DNA of 64,000 nt. Origin: Sinotaia quadrata (taxonomy: Eukaryota > Mollusca > Gastropoda > Architaenioglossa > Viviparidae). Below are positions 27,521 through 42,500 of the stretch, piece by piece. The notes below the pieces were generated by a model. It saw nothing but the letters and a program-made list of their open reading frames with translations, was not told the DNA's origin and did no database searches. The translations under genes and the position numbers were made by a program. How positions within the stretch are numbered: position 1 is the first letter of the stretch; each line of letters starts with the position of its first letter. The stretch lies in contig CM054177.1 in NCBI GenBank assembly GCA_028829895.1, positions 28,471,564 to 28,535,563 on the forward strand, given 5' to 3'.

Positions 27521-30500
27521 TACACACACATGTGCAGCTTCATCCACAGTGACTGCTGGTGATGTTTGCTGTTTCAGCTTCTTATTTAGGGTGATGACAG
27601 TTTCTAATCTGGGTCTATTTCGCTGCCTGGCATGAGATGTGCCACTGTTGTAGAGTTGTTGATGTGGGTAGGCAGAGTGGAGGGTCATTGATAGGAAAGC
27701 TAAAGAGTGATGATGATGAATGGTGGCTGGTGGATCCATGGCATTTGATGTCTGGTTGGCAGAAACCTATAGTAGTTCGGTCTACAATAGACTATTACAG
27801 CAGTGATTTACTGGTGGTGTTGCCTCTTCTTGGCTGTCATTGACCATAGTGTTTTCCATTGGGATAAAATGCTGCATTTTATGTTTCAACTGCCAAGATG
27901 GCCCCTTGGAATTAAAACTGTTTTAAATTTAAATCTAGTGACATCTCCCCTCCCCCCCCCCCCATCCCAGTAAGAGGTGGAGATCAAAATATCCATTACT
28001 ATGTATCTATGTATGATAAAAGACTAGTGATCTTAATAATACAGCACACTTTTCATGAAACAGTCAGATCAGACATTCAATCTAAATATGTGTAAAAAAT
28101 AAATAAATCTGTTCTATTCAGGCATACATACAACACCACAACACATAAGAGAAGTAGGCAGGCCTAATAAAAATATGAGGGTTTTTATATGATATTAAAC
28201 TGATGTATGAAATGGCAGACATTTTTTTTTCTTGTCTAGAGGATTTTTTTTTTTTTTACAATTCTCCGTTATTTGGAAAGCAGGATAAGGTAGGAATGGA
28301 AATGCAGAAAAATTCCACCTTTTGCTATTGTTCATGAATTTCTGCAAGGTTATCAGAATGAAGGACTTCAGAACCTGGCACACATGCTCCACAACCTCCA
28401 GGATGCCTTGTGATGGAAGAAACTTTAACGATCTTACTTAAAATATATGTCCAGTTTGGTGATATTTGTAAATCCTCAAGGTTTTTGTGGTGAAACTTCT
28501 GGTTTTGTCAATTTGTTACTGAAAAAGTATATTCTTTAAAAGTTAGTCATTTTTAGAATCTGGGGATATTTAAAAAAGGACCTTCAAAAAGAGATGCTAA
28601 GGATAATTGCTGCATCCATCAGCAGATGACTCTTTTTCAAAGTTTGACTGGTATGTATTGGCAGCGCTTGATGCATTTTAACATCCTTTCTTTCATTACT
28701 AAGAAATAACTATAGTTGTCATCAATAGACTTTTTATCACATACATAGTAAACACTTTGTGGAGGCCTTTTCAGTTGCAAAAAGCAGACAACCACTGTCT
28801 CTTGAGGTCAAGCTCCAATTAGCATTCACTAAAAAAGTAAAGGGTACATCACACTGACAGTCACAACATTTGACCGGAAAATGTTCAAACAAGATTGATT
28901 TAATGCCTCTTTTAATTTTCTCCAGTTTATGTACTACCACATACTGCATTGTGCATTCCATTGCTTTAAAAAACAATATTAATTGCAGGTGATTTCATTG
29001 TAATATGAGACATTTTGCTAGGAGAGGGCAAGATGTTAATTCTCCACCATCTCGAGCCATCCATAACCTTAGGCTAATCCCCAAAACACACCTTCTGGCT
29101 GGCCACATGTGTTAGAAAGATGAATGATAGATAATGTAAAACAGAAGAGTGATATTTCTAGAAGATTGCTCGAGTCCCCTGATACATACAGCCAAGATAG
29201 TAAGTAAATGCAGGTGAAGGACTATGCAAGCAATGAAACTGGAAGCTGGCTTATGGAGTCACTTGCAACATCTAAAGGTTAATATATATTAAAATATTTT
29301 AAAATTAAGTACAACTTAATACCAATTTGTTCAGCAAAACATACATATAAATCTCATAACAATACTGTTTGATGTTTGCGAATATATTTATATTAAAAAT
29401 TAATTTATTGAAAAATAAAAATTCACTGACCTTGTTTCCAGTTCATTGTAATAAACACCATCCTCACGAAAGACAAAAAAGTATGTCTCTTCATATCCTT
29501 TGGTCAGTTTATTTTTCACATTCCAGTTGTACTCACGAGCAAGCAGATATTCATATCTGTAAAGTAAAATACAGTAAAATATTTTGGAATGGGTAAATAT
29601 CTTGCGCATTGTAAAAGCTTCATAGATAACAGTTTTATTACTTGAAATGTGAGAAAAATAAAAGGATCAAATAAAAATTATGAATATGTGTGCTTTATAA
29701 GTAATAATATAACTGTGAGCTACAGAAAATGTGGCCTTCAAAGAGAGAAAGAATATAAATTTGAGCTACACAAAATACAAATGTATAAATATAAAGAGAT
29801 AATGTGAAGTCTTACATGAAATCCTCATTATGCAATTATTTTTGTTTTTAAATAGTAGACCTACAACAAAAAAACAAAAGCAAGAGGAAAAGACAGTGTT
29901 TGGCCACTAAATTCATAAACATCTCAAAAGTTTACAAATACTACAATGTTAAAGAAGAAAGAAAGTCATGAAGAACATTAAAGAAGTAGTCTAGAATTCT
30001 ATTCAGTAAAATAAATCATAAGCAATAATACTCTTCATCTGGTGTGTAGTCTAATTCTTCTTCAAAGTCTCGTTTGCGTTTGTTCATTGTTTCTTCTGTG
30101 GGAAGGAAGTATGCAACAAACTGTTCTCCACTCTCATCTACAGCACCTCTGTTACAAAAAATAATTTAACCAATTCAATACAACATAAAAAATAAATATA
30201 TTCACAGAGTTCTCATGTAAATTAACTGTATAATTAACTATTTTAAAATAAAGTTTGCAACCAAGAAAATCCAAAGAATCCTATTAAAATCCAATTCTTG
30301 CTCAAGTGTACAAAACAGGTACTCACATGAGCTATTAAAAATACTAAATATAGATCTCTTATATGACTCTTACTATATCAAAAGGGTGAAATGCAATTTG
30401 GGAAGCCTTGCTTTGTCTATGTACAAGTTCTCTTTTCTCAAAGAATGCTCTTTAATCATGTTTTTAAAACATAAGAGAGTGTTTCAAGCAAACTACAAAC

Positions 30501-33500
30501 AAAATAAAAAGAAGACAGCATCCCATCTATACACAAAGATATTATTATCAAGAAACCAACTCCAAAGTTAGTGACCCCCAAGTGTTTACCGTTAAAATGT
30601 TAGTGCAGCATCCAAATAATGAATTTTGATAGTCTAAAATAAAAATTCATATCAAATTAAACCTAGCTATTCCCCTAAGATTTAACATAAATACACTTTA
30701 GGAATTATAATATATTTTCTGTATGGAATATACGTAGGTATAGAGGCCTGGGTAATTTGAACATATTTAAAATAATATGTTTGGTTTGCCCCAAATTGCA
30801 ATGAATTATTCAAAACATATTTACAACTAACACGTAATAATTTCTTTGCATATTGCCATAAACAGTGATGCAGCTCAAGTGCAATCTTAAACTGTTACAA
30901 GTCATAATGATATTTCATTCATTATATTCATTACTGATTTATGTTAGAACAATATTACAATATCATTATTTTTCAAATAATAATATATTCAGAAGTCAGC
31001 ATTATTTTGTTTTTGATTTTATTTATGAATTAATGAATTTATTTTTTTATTTATTTTATATATGTCAGACATTCAAATTAATTTTAGCTATTTATAGTAT
31101 GAGAATAAGACTTCCCTTGTAAAATAACATGAGCGAGTAGTATACCTATAGGGAATTCAACTATGGACTTAAGAACTACATATTATGACTTTTGAATGCC
31201 TGCCACTGTTGCTGCACACTGCACTGTATCCTTGTACACCTACAGATAGCACTTCTTACTTTATCAGGATGAAATTGATATGGAGCAAATTCTTTTGCAC
31301 AACACTATAGAATTATAGATCAATTTGTCTTCTCCTAACTTCCACTTTCGTAACAATGGTTGACCAGACAACATGTCCAATCCATGGCTAAACAAGTCCA
31401 CTGGATGGCTGGATAGACGTGTCCATTGATTGGCCAACTAGACAGCATGTCCCCTAGATGGCTAGCATGCTTGCTATAAATATTTCCTTGTTTAGCCCAT
31501 TCTAATCTCAACCAAGACATGTTTCCAAGGTCATTTCAAGATTCATGAAAAACTTATATTCAGCAAATGCATTTCCAGTTCATTCTCAAGAGAATGACTT
31601 GTTTGTTATTTATGAATATATTTTTAGTTTTAAAATTATTAAAAACATGTATAAATGTAATATCAAAACCAAAGTGATGAGTCTTGTCTGCCATTCACAA
31701 GAAATAGGAGAATGCACTGACAAAAATTTGTTGTGAATAAAATAATCTTTACCACATTACAACACTTTAACTAGTTAAGTTGTTAGAAATTTTTATAAAC
31801 ATTAAATAAATATACTACTAAAAACTCTCAGCAAAGGTAGAATTGACCTAATTTGGCCATAAGCAACTTAAAGCTGCACTGATTACTGTTGACTATTTCT
31901 CTATTTAACCATCTACAAAACAGAACTGACCTACTTTAGCCCAAATCAGAACTGACCTAACTTAGCCCAAAGCAAATAAGAGACAACAGTTAGTATTATC
32001 CATTACTTTTTATATACCTATTTAAATGCAGCCAAGATCCACCTGGAAAGCATAACCATTCTAAATGACACTCACCTGATCATTGCCTGTGAAAGCTCTT
32101 CCATTGTAGCTGGAGCATCAGATGTTTCTTTGGGTGCTGGGTCAGAATCAAACAACACTTGAGCAAATGGAAACTTCCACAGCTACAAATATGAGAAAAA
32201 ATGGTCAGTTTAGTTATCCAACAACACCTTGCTGAATGGAATTTCTATAGCTACAAATTAAAGAGTGGCCACAATCTAGTTATCCAAAAACACCAGCAGG
32301 AATGCAATTTCCATAACTACAAATTTTAGAGTGATCACAATCTAGTTATCCAACAACACCTGGAAGAATGGAATTTCTATAGCTACAAATTAAAGAGTGA
32401 TCATAATCTAGTTATCCAACAATACTTGAGTCAATGGAATTTCTATAGCTACAAATTAAAGAGTGTTTAATATAGCTATCAGACAACAAGCAGGCAAATG
32501 GAAATTATTTCCAAAGCTACAAATCTGAGACAAGAGTAGTAATAGCTTAGTCTATTCATCAGACACCTGGGAGAAAAAAATGTTCCATAGTTTCAAATTT
32601 ACGAAAAGAGTGATCAGTCTAGTTAATAATGTAATTTTCAAAGTGTCCAAATCTAACAAAAATACTGAGAAATTTTATTCAAGATTACCACTACTCTGAA
32701 ATATACAAAATAAATTCAGTAAAAAAAAAAAAAAAACCAACTACTTTTTAAATATACAACACTCTGTTTTAATTAAGTTTCATTCATTAATAAATGTTTA
32801 GGCAAAGGCCTTCCAAATATAAGTTGTGAGTAAGTTTCATTCAGTATAATCATTAATTACTAGCTAATAGATATACAGGACACACTGTTACAGGAGGAAC
32901 AAGATGCTATGTTTACCTTAAAATCAGGATAGACAGGAAGTACTTCCACAGGTGTAACTCCAGGCTTACTGTAGTGCTTCATTATCTGGCAACAACAGTA
33001 CATAGAGAATTATAGTTTTTAAATATTAACAGAAAAAGCACACACACACACAATTATTTTAATTGGTCTTGTGATACCTTTTAGCAGAATTTTAAAATTA
33101 ACATTTAAACCATTATAAAACATTTGTATGTTACAGGCATTGAGAAAAGTGGAACAGGTTTCCTCATAGCATTATTATATTCTAAAGCATTAAACTGTTA
33201 TTAAGAACTATGAAAAATTATATAGTTTTCTCTGAAGACTGGGGGGGGGGGGAGAGAAGAACTACCTCTCAATATCTAACTCATCAACCAAGAGATTAGC
33301 AAAAAGTGGCCAGATGACTAAAACAAATTAACAAAATAAAATTAATTTTGTGCCTTTGTTGATTAAATATTTTTCTTTGAATAATTTAGTTTTCTTATCT
33401 AATGATAATCTATAAGAAATTTATAATCTTCTTTCTCTTTAAATACTAGAAATGTGTTTTGTAATTAATTAGAAATAATAATTATCAAACAAACTTGATA

Positions 33501-36500
33501 TATATTAGGTAAGACCTATCTACCTCAAAGTAAGTTTACATACAAAATTTTGGAGCTCTAGCTTTAACAGAAAAAAGTTATGACAATTCAAAGTTTGACG
33601 TAAATTGCAGAAAAACAGATTTCACGAACCTTCCTTTTGAAATGACCACATAACAAAAACTATGAAACATACACATACATCTTTGCTATGCTATTTCAAC
33701 TAACTATCTGTAACACAAATATATTGCTGATTTTTTTTTTAAGGAGATCACAGATGCATAGAAAATGAAATACAATCCTCTCAAAATAGCATTTTGTTTA
33801 AATTTTCAAATGGTAAGTGGTCAAAAACTGATTAAAACATCTCTTTTGGAATCTTGTAAAATAAAAACTACTTCATGTACACCATCCAAATTTGGTATAC
33901 TTGCTCTTTGGAGTATAGACATTTACAGGGTGAAGTTTTAGACAATCTTTTTGTATAGATTTAGAAATATACCATCTCAAAAATGTTAGTTTCATGCAAT
34001 ATATCTGCACACTTGTTGAAGAGGAAAGAGATAAAATGAAACATTTATTATTATAATGCAGTGTTTCTAAGTTCTGTAACTGATAGCATGATCATTCTAA
34101 CTAAATAAAGTCAAATAAATAAATTATATTTTGCACAATATATGCATGTACTTTAACAATTTAAAAAACAGTTCAAAACTAGCAAAACTGATGCTCTTTA
34201 ATTTAATAAAATATTATTACAGTGTTAGTTGTTACTATTTACAGTTTACATTTTTGTAGTTCAACAGCAATTGTAATTATGAGTATCTTTATTTTTAATG
34301 TGTCTATTTGTTTCATAATATAAGACATTCTAAAAATATCTTGAAAATTGAAAGCTAAAGTCTTTCATAGTTTTACTTATATGCCTACTGTATCCGTGTA
34401 TGTCTGTAGTGTGAGTAGCCCTCAATGTTGTCCTGATCTCAATTTTTACCATGCACCCATTCACTCACTCACTGACTTATACACTTATTATTATTATATA
34501 TATATCTTAACCCTGATCAGTCACTCAATGACAAATTCTAATTATCATTTACTTAAGGTCCGAGTTATAATACTGGGAAAAGCACACACAAAAATTACAA
34601 ATGGAATATTCTTTGGATTCCAATATCCAAAACTTATCAAATTTCCTACTTAACAGTTTGCTTTAAATATCTCCATATTATTTATTTCATATTATTTATA
34701 GCTCATCAAATCCTGGACAAATTAGATGAAATGGTTGTATCATCATAAACAAAATAACTGCTAAAATCATTCTCTGATTGGCTTATACCCATATAAAAAA
34801 TTAGCTGCAGTAAAACAAGAAAAGAGCACTCACTGGCTGTTTAGCCCGTTCAAATGTGGCTTCAATGGCGGTAATCTGGCTTTCTCGGTCTTTGTACAGA
34901 TCCTCCTCTCTCATTTGCTGCTTGATCTTAAAACCCACTCTGATAAATATAACAACTCAAGTAAATCATGGATCTTAAAACCCACTCTGATAAATATAAC
35001 AACTCAAGTAAATACTTGATCTTAAAACCCACTCTGATAAATAAAACAACTCAAGTAAATACTTGATCTTAAAACCCACTCTGATAAATATAACAACTCA
35101 AGTAAATCATGGATCTTAAAACCCACTCTGATAAATAAAACAACTCAAGTAAATACTTGATCTTAAAACCCACTCTGATAAATAAAACAACTCAAGTAAA
35201 TACTTGATCTTAAAACCCACTCTGATAAATATAACAACTCAAGTAAATACTTGATCTTTAAAACCCACTCTGATAAATATAACAACTCAAGTAAATACTT
35301 GATCATAAAACCCACTCTTTGACAAAGCAAAAAACTTAAATAAAATTATAAATATTACATTATTAGATCTTAAAATCCACTCTCATATCATAAAACAATC
35401 CGTTTGATCTAAAAACTCACTCTGACAAAATAAAACAACTCAAGTGTTGGATCTAAAACCAATTCTGACATCATAACTAAACCAACTCAAATAAAATCTT
35501 ATCTTAAAACACATTCTGACAGCTTACAACATAAGGAAGTGCACTGTAGCATCACACGATGATAGGAAGTGCTTGATATTAAAATACACTATGACATCAT
35601 ACAGTATAAGGAAGTGCTTGATATTAAAATACTCTATGACATCACACAATGTAAGGAAGTGCTTGATATTAAAATACACTATGACATCACACAATATAAG
35701 GAAGTGCTTGATATTAAAATACACTATGACATCACAAAATGTAAGGAAATGCTTGATATTAAAATACACTATGTAAGGAAGTGTCTGATATTAAAATACA
35801 CTATGACATCATACAATGTAAGGAAGTGCTTGATCTTAAAACACACTCTAACATCACACAGTATAAGGAAGTGCTTGATCGTAAAACCCGAAGTGGCATC
35901 ATACAATGATAGAAAGTGCTTGATATTAAAACCCACTATAATATCATACAATGTAAGGAAGTGCCTTAATGTTACTCACTTGCTTTCACTCTTGTCTGCT
36001 TTCAAAGTGAAACGGTTATATTCAGTAGAGATGTACTCTGTCTTTCTCAACCAAGACACATTCATGTTATGATGTCTCGACCTGAAACAACAAAAAATTA
36101 AATACACAAAAATTCTCATATTTCACGTTTTATTCTGATGTTATTTCAACAAAAATGCACAAGACTTTCTTGATACAGCACAATAACTTCTGCAGTACAA
36201 ATGTCAAATAAATGAAGCTGTGTGGTTCAAATAAGACCTGAAATTCTGGTCATACTCACAGAATGGCAAGTAATGATGGAGTGTCTTGGCTGCTAGGATG
36301 GCAATAAAAATATCAATGTTTGACTTTTACTAATCATCTAGACTGAATAACAGCAAAACACACCAATCTAATTGCTATTCATACACACTACATTAAATTC
36401 ATCGATGTACTCATCAACACCTTTAATGTAAAATCAAAGCTTTAAATAAGATACTTTAGCAGTCATTACTGACTTGTCCTTTATTTGATGCACTGAGTGC

Positions 36501-39500
36501 AAGTGTTCAAGTGCCAAACTGAATGCTTGATGATGCTCTGAGCCAATGTCTGACAGGTACTCACATGTTTCTAGTATTTGTATTTTTATATATTGTTAAA
36601 GTAACAAAGTAATTAATTTTATCAAGCATAAAATGCTATGGTACTGTGTTTTTAAAGCTTATGCTATAGGTGCCTATCAATCATGCTTCTAATTATTATG
36701 CTCATTTCAGACGCAGAGTGACTTGAAATTTCTCAAATGGATCTGTCAAACCTCAATTCTAATGAACCATTAATGAAGGTTTCTAAACTTCAATATGTCA
36801 AGATTGCACTACATAAGAGATATATTTGAATCTTGCAGTAAACTCACTAACACTAGTAACAATATAAAGCTTATATAAACTAACAAATAAACAGAAAAAT
36901 ATTTTTTTACTAACATTAAGTAGGACTACAAAGATTTTAAACCTGTAATAAATATTATGTTTTGCTTTCTATATGATAGAGCATATAAGAACTATAATAT
37001 GTGCCAAATAAAAGCTACATCAAATACTCATTTTTTTAAATGTAGCATCGCTTACACTGAGCGAGCGAGCGAGCACCCCTATCAGGGCTAAAGATGGACG
37101 AAAACATGACGTCGTGAGGACTTATAAGGGCTAGTGTCGGGCAATGGGTACTTGCTTTCAATGGACCTACCTACTGCTAGTGCCATCATCACCAAGTAAT
37201 GACATTATTACATTTACTGATTGAACATGACTCTCAATTCACCTTTTAGAGTCTTGTGGTGTGCTGAGTTCTTCCTCCAGCAACTTTTCATCTTCTGGAT
37301 CTGGGTATGCTGAAAGAAATGTGAAAGAGTACATCAATAATTATTTTTTTTTTAGCTTTAAAGGCAAATAAATAATCCACCCAACTCCCCCACCACCACC
37401 CACCCCCAACAAGATTTTTTTTTCTCAACTGGAGTTTACTTCAGAAACTGAGAAACAGAAAAAAGAAATGTCAAAGAATTAAGACTGCAGTAGAGTTAGC
37501 AAAGTATTTCCATACTCCATTTACTAAACTCATTTATTGCCAGGATTTTGAAATACTTTTAATTCCATTTTGACAAATCTATCAAAGTTTTTAAACCAAC
37601 AATACCTTGTGCTCCAAACCAGAATGAAAGAGCAGTAATAATTATACAAAATAATATTCATCAAGTTTGGCAGTTACCTTTGTTCCCCTAAAACATAACC
37701 CTTATTAATTAATCTTACAATTGTAATGAACACTGTAACATATTGCAAATAAACATCCACTAGTCTTTAGGTCAAAAGTTTATACTTTTCTTACTAATTT
37801 TAGGAACAGTAAAGATATAAAAAGTATAAGCAGTTGCTTAATAGTGGCAAGCCAAGCATTCAAAGTCACTAGCAGTTTGATTGGAATAGTGAGATACCCC
37901 AATTTTTCTTCTTCTTTACCTGTTTCTATCCTCTTCCTAATGAGTTTGCATATTTAGTAATTGCAATGTTGTTTGATGCACTAAGTATCTCTCTTCACAA
38001 TTAAGGTGATCTCTGACCTTCAGACTTCTCACTTTCTGCCTATATGTTTTAAATGTAAAACAAATATCCAGCTAACTGCTATTTAGAAAGTCCAAACAGT
38101 TTCCAAAATACCTATTTTCTAGCATAAACAGGACTTGGTTTATCCTCCTTTCTATGCCATTCCAATAAAGCAAAGACATTACAGCTATGTATTAAAATCA
38201 AACCCAATAAAATTGCTTCACTGATAGATAAAAAATTAACCAGAAAAAAATCATTTGCTTTCACTGAAAAATTATAATTCTCAAAAATGTATAGAAAGTC
38301 AGAAGAATATTACTAGCAGAAAAATTGGTAACAAGAAATAAACAAAGTATATATTAAGGCATTAACATAACAATGCTGATTAAACGCTGATGAAATATTA
38401 TATTGCAACAAAATTCATTAATACATAAGCCAGCTCACCATTTTGATCAATTTTATATGTGTCTGGATTGATAAGATCAATCGTGACATCAAGATCAGGC
38501 TCTGTAAGCAGATCATACTTGAAAAACCGTTCCAGTGATGTTGGCTTATACTGGTAAAACCTAGGATTGGGAAAAAAAATTATCATCTAACAATTAGATA
38601 ATTAGTATAATGTATATATGATTATTGTGTGACAGTAAATGTTTGTCTTTGATGTTGTGGAAAGAGAGAAAACTTTTAAGCACCCGCATATCCTCCAAGT
38701 GAAAGAGACAAGAGGTGTCTTCTGGAGATATTATTAATATTATAATAACACTAAATTAAGATTCTCATCACTTGTAATTAGTTATGGATTATCATAACCA
38801 ATAACTAGGGTGGCATATCACACCATGACATATGCACTGACGCAGAACTCACAAACACACAATGCCAGGAAGTCGAAAAAGTGTTATGTGACTTCCAAGA
38901 TGTATTGATAGACACATCAGGACACACAAAACTAGAAGAGTTCTTCGTAACATTATTGGATTTGAACCCCTATACCTTACCAAATACCAGTCAGCTGTTA
39001 AACTAAGTACACAATGACATCACTGAACTGTCCGACTCAGAGTATGCAGCATCGAATGTAATAGTTAAAAGAAAAAGATGGAAAGCACAGGTTCTGTCTA
39101 GACTACCTTAGGCTGAATGTGATCACACAGTATCAAGCTGAAACACTGCCTATACCCGACTATTTCTATTCTCTGTTAACTCATACACAATATTTCACCC
39201 ATATCAACTGAATGAAAGGTTATTACCAAAACTAGGGTTTGTGGGGATGATCGAGAGAAATTAGCTTTTGCCACACCCAGTGGCCACTATTAATGGAAGG
39301 TCATGCTGTTTGGTGTACAAAACGTGCTCACTACCTTCACACATATGATGAAGAAACTTATCGATTCCATCAAGAGTGACTATTTATCTAACTTTATGGA
39401 TGATCTTTTGATCATTACTCTTACCTGGATTGAGCATATTGAATTGCTCCACGATTTGCTTTGTAAGTTACGTGAAGCAGGTTTGACAGCATGTCCTTCC

Positions 39501-42500
39501 AAATGTCAGATAGGAAGTAAGTTACCTAGACTATGTAGTAGGCCAAGGCTAACTTCAGCCAGAGGAAGACTAGATAAGTCGTTTGTGAGATGCACACACC
39601 CTGTAACCAAGAAAGACATATGGTCCTTCTATATTATCAGAACTTTATTCCAGGTTTTAATTAGGTTGTGACCCCACTATCTAATTTGTAAGGCCACCTC
39701 TGAAAGGGTAGTAAGGATAGATGAGTGTGAATCTGCATTTAAAAATCTCAAGGATGCTCTCACTTCATCACCAGTCCTACATCCTCCCAATGTAACCCTT
39801 ACATTTATCATCCACACAGACGCATCACAAGTACGCATCACAGCAATTTTGTTACAGGAGTACTTTGACAGTGAAATAAATCTGGTACCAATCATGTATG
39901 TCAGAGGTAAGCTTTCTGATGCAGAAACACACTATAACACAACAGAAATTGGACACTTGGCAGTGATTGAAGCCATAGAGAAATTTCAACCATATTTATA
40001 TGGTCAAAAGCTCATACTGCAAACAGATCACCAATCGCTTGTTTATTTACTCAGAGCTAATCATTCAAATGCACACATCTTGCATTGTTCACTCTTAATG
40101 CAGCAATATATATTTTGCATACAGTACATTGCTGGAAAAAAACAACTATGTTGCAGATTTTCTTAGCCGCCATATCACCACTGAAGGAAACATAGATGCA
40201 TGTAGTCCTGCACACACCCCATCCATTTACCCAGACACCTTAAAATCCATACTGCTGACCCACTGAACTTGTTGTCATCATAAGGTCAACACTTGAATTT
40301 AGTTATGCAACTGCACTGTCATACAGGTGTTAACTATTTGTTAACTCAAATGATATTCTTAACTTTTGACTTTAAAGCTAAATGCTTTGGTTGTTGTGCT
40401 ATGTAAAAGGAAACATATTTGTGTATATACACTATTTTCTAAAGAATAATTTAATTCATCACACATGTGAGATGAATGTACATAAGAACTGTATGCCGTA
40501 TCTTGATATTTCCTATTTAATCAAGTTCATTGTTATGATCATTACTGTTTTGTGTTTTGAAAAATATATTTTAATTCTATAGTAACTTCATATTAAATAG
40601 TCATGTGTAATTATTATGAATACTTTTATTACTTACCATATCTCTTCTATTAGAATTAATGAAACCAATTTTTCTTATATAGCTACACTATACAAGTAGC
40701 TATTTTTATCATTCAGTGTTAGTGTGGTTTTAATAAACTTGGAACCCCAATTTTATTCTTAGTCGGGTAGGTGTCACATCATGGCTTATGTAGCACCACA
40801 CCCACCCCTCCTCTAAAAATAGACTACATGTAAAACCTACCTTCTAGAAAAGCTAACCCTTATTCTCAGGCTGGAAATATACCTGATTGTTCCAGACAAC
40901 TCACTAAATTAACCAATCAAAGCACAGCTCAACCACACACAAAGGTACCAGAAACTCACCTGTAAATTATCAGTCAAAATCAAATGCAGCTGATCGTTGA
41001 GGCAACACATATTTTGGCTCCAGGTGTTAACAAAGTATAATCATACTGCTAACCTTATTGCCAGTTATTAATACAGCAGGAAATCATCCTCTGTATATTT
41101 TACTGCCAAAAGTCTGAAGTTTTACTTACCTAACTAATGTTATATTCATGTTTATCTCTTGACATTAACTATATTTTATATACTATATTTTGCTTATGAT
41201 ATTTAAATGTATGATGACCATGCAAGTTCAATCAGAGAACACATAAGGATGATTTCTTAGCCCATTTTTTATTTTACTGACAGATCAGCACTTTATTTGA
41301 TATTTTATCTGAGACCTTATCTGAGTCATTGATCGATGAGCATTGAGCTGCAAAACAATGCCAGAACAGAACCACTTTATCCTGGATGTTGACTCTCAAA
41401 CTACTTTTAGAGATTTTTCACTCAGTATTCTCTTATAAACTCATTTATAGTTCATTCATAGTCATACAAACCAACCAAATAACTACTAAAGTGCATTAAG
41501 ACTCAAAACAAACGTTCTCTTACAACACTGCATGTTTGTGATTTGAGCTATAAACAAATATAAACTCTAAATCAGTAAATGTAATGCTGAACTATTTGCT
41601 ATATGTATATCTAGTATATGTAACCATGTTATGTTATTTCTTGTTCAATACATTTATTGTTGATACTTAGACCACTCGTTTTAGCGTGACTCACTTACTT
41701 GTTAAATGTTATAGTCTGTCACCTGTATTACTTACTATCCTGGCTATATGTATCAGTGAGCTCAAGCTATCTTCTAGAACTTTCATTCTACATTATCTAT
41801 CATTCCTGTTTCTAACACGTGTCCAGACAGAAATGTGTTTTAGGAATTAGCCTAAGATTACAGTTGGCCCAGGTTGGTGGAGAATTAACATCTTGCCCAT
41901 CTTCCATCTTCTCACAGTGTAGATGAAAAGAACTGGTCTTGCCGTTTACAGACTACATTCTCACTATTCTATTCAGTAGGACTTGATATGAACTATTATA
42001 TAGTTGTACCAGAAATACCAAACATGCTAAAAAAATAAGTTTACATTCTTTTTTAGATTATCAACTACTTCAACATTATTACATGGTAACAGTGCTTTAA
42101 CTTACCTGTTTGACTCAAATGGATATGTGATGAATTTAGGATCAAAAGGAATGTCTGGAAGAGTATTGTTAAATTTCACTCTACACACAAGGTCAGATCT
42201 GCAAGAAATATAACAAAACATTAAATAATTGTCTGTAATCTTAAAAGTACAAACATTAAATAATTAATATTTATGTTTCTTCAACTCATAAAGAGAGCAT
42301 AAGGATAATGTGATAATGCAAAAATAATATATATTACATTTTGATTTAAATAATTATTCTTAAACTGTGTTTAAATAAAATTACAGCAAAATCTTTATAT
42401 CTTTAAAATATATATACATTTATTTTTTTTATTAATATTATTATTATGAATAAGCTGTCCTGTAGGTCAGCTGTGTGATGGGTACTGTTGTGCCTAAAAA

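Larger units (their letters stand above)
24196..27675. repeat. Parent copy of segmental duplication
   Basis: Matches 60.7-64.0 kb in the same orientation through PAF1 introns 10-12 and exons 11 and 12. The match is high, a few percent mismatch by eye, apart from array-length changes, an approximately 550-bp indel and the TIR-element insertion in the other copy. Its right limit is unknown because the duplicate is cut by the window end. Confidence 0.93.

Noticed and set aside
35524..36072. Repeat proteins on both strands ([17 protein letters not shown])
   Set aside because: The minisatellite in PAF1 intron 5 is open in several frames on both strands; no exon support.
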